Shown here piece by piece: positions 52,036 to 52,420 of a DNA stretch of 52,420 nt (position 1 is the stretch's first letter; every line of letters begins with the position of its first letter). A program made the position numbers and the translations under genes. Source of the DNA: Planctomycetaceae bacterium (lineage in GTDB: Bacteria; Planctomycetota; Planctomycetia; Planctomycetales; Planctomycetaceae); contig JAGQPX010000160.1 of the NCBI GenBank assembly GCA_020426505.1, positions 1 through 52,420 on the forward strand. The letters run 5' to 3'. The notes beneath the pieces were generated by a model. The model searched no databases, was not told where the DNA came from, and saw nothing but the letters and a program-made list of their open reading frames with translations.

Positions 52036-52420
52036 ATGGATGCATACCAGAGAATTGAGCACGTCCTGGCTGAAAAATACGGGGCGAGCACAACGACGCG
52101 AAAAGCCACGGGTGATTTCATGCTGTCGGATGAGCATGCAGTCAACGTCAAAAGCAATAACGTGGCGAAGCAGAATTACTCGCCTAATATGATTTCCATC
52201 AAGAAGATGCACAAGTGGGTCTTCGAGGAGCGAAACGAACTGAGTTTCATCTTTGTTGACTACGAAGTTGATGGTGAGGACTTGAACATCCTGAAGGAGA
52301 CAGAGCCGATCCCTATCGAACAGATTAGTTGGGAGTGCCTTTCGATTGAGGCACAAGGTTACGGAGTCATCCAAAGAGTCTCTGAGCTGATCATTCAGGG
52401 CCTACGCATCAAATGTGGCG
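52036..52420 (+). CDS. Partial gene, probable type II restriction endonuclease
   Basis: From ATG 52036 the frame stays open for 128 codons to the end of the window, so the gene is cut by the edge. The region around residues 26-50 (GDF, nine residues, then NVKSNNVAKQNYSPNMIS) has the look of a PD-(D/E)xK nuclease active site with Asp27, Asn37 in place of the usual acidic residue, and Lys39. The following KKMHKWVFEERNELSFIFVD and PIPIEQISWECLSIEAQGYG resemble type II restriction enzymes as I recall them; the subtype is not recognised. The gene is about 47% GC in sampled lines, against ~60% in the Gfo/Idh/MocA gene before it, which fits horizontal acquisition. A methyltransferase would be expected nearby, outside this window. 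Confidence 0.55.
   Translation, partial: MDAYQRIEHVLAEKYGASTTTRKATGDFMLSDEHAVNVKSNNVAKQNYSPNMISIKKMHKWVFEERNELSFIFVDYEVDGEDLNILKETEPIPIEQISWECLSIEAQGYGVIQRVSELIIQGLRIKCG

Noticed and set aside
1..52420. tRNA, rRNA, CRISPR arrays or insertion sequences
   Set aside because: No CCA-ended cloverleaf pattern, rRNA motif, regularly spaced repeat or transposase was noticed on reading both strands; small RNAs could still be missed without a covariance-model scan.

Overview
The window looks like a chromosomal segment of a Planctomycetota bacterium (order Planctomycetales most likely; family not resolved). The marks are two DUF1559 prepilin-like genes with the H-X9-DG C-terminal motif, a giant beta-helix/FG-GAP surface protein with an LEPR-XLL-like N-terminus, a Tat-exported Gfo/Idh/MocA oxidoreductase, a large PQQ-like propeller protein, and many genes without a clear Shine-Dalgarno. 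Core genes are GC-rich. A few short accessory genes (a SUKH protein, two genes at 32.8-33.9 kb, and the edge gene) are visibly more AT-rich. No rRNA, tRNA, CRISPR array or insertion sequence was recognised.

Layout. 0-8.4 kb: a possible gene remnant, a terminator, and a ~2400-residue surface protein on the minus strand. 8.4-12.5 kb (plus): SRPBCC protein, murC, murB, SUKH protein. 12.6-18.8 kb (minus): a DoxX / di-haem cytochrome operon, a DUF1559 gene, and a NarL/NarX-type two-component pair. A 56-58 bp element lies upstream of both the DoxX operon and the DUF1559 gene at nearly the same distance. 18.9-31.6 kb: PQQ-like protein, glnD (plus), two paralogous exported proteins (minus), a LolA-like / CBM9-like pair (plus) and a RidA protein. 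31.8-37.3 kb (plus): a GalU-like protein with an 11-codon perfect palindrome in its reading frame, two AT-richer small genes, and a 1106-residue protein joining a fucokinase-like GHMP kinase to a UDPGP-type nucleotidyltransferase in the order opposite to the known FKP enzymes. 37.3-39.8 kb: amtB and two P-II genes behind a good sigma-54 promoter match, closed by an intrinsic terminator. 39.9-43.0 kb: dapL, a DksA/TraR protein with half its zinc cysteines replaced, and ribBA. 43.5-46.6 kb (minus): DUF1559, GYF-domain membrane protein and YdjC-type deacetylase in one operon. 46.8-51.9 kb (plus): two HGSNAT-like membrane acyltransferases flanking a sialidase-like protein, then the Gfo/Idh/MocA protein. 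The last 385 bases hold the start of a gene resembling a type II restriction endonuclease that runs off the edge.

Themes. GlnD (which modifies P-II) and the amtB-glnB-glnB operon form a nitrogen-sensing set; both P-II proteins keep Tyr51. MurC, MurB and DapL point to a conventional peptidoglycan precursor route. The sugar kinase/nucleotidyltransferase, GalU-like, CBM9-like, sialidase, acyltransferase and deacetylase genes suggest handling of complex or amino-sugar glycans. The most unusual items are the reversed kinase-nucleotidyltransferase fusion, the duplicated regulatory element beside the two-component genes, and the palindromic element shared by a coding region and a terminator.
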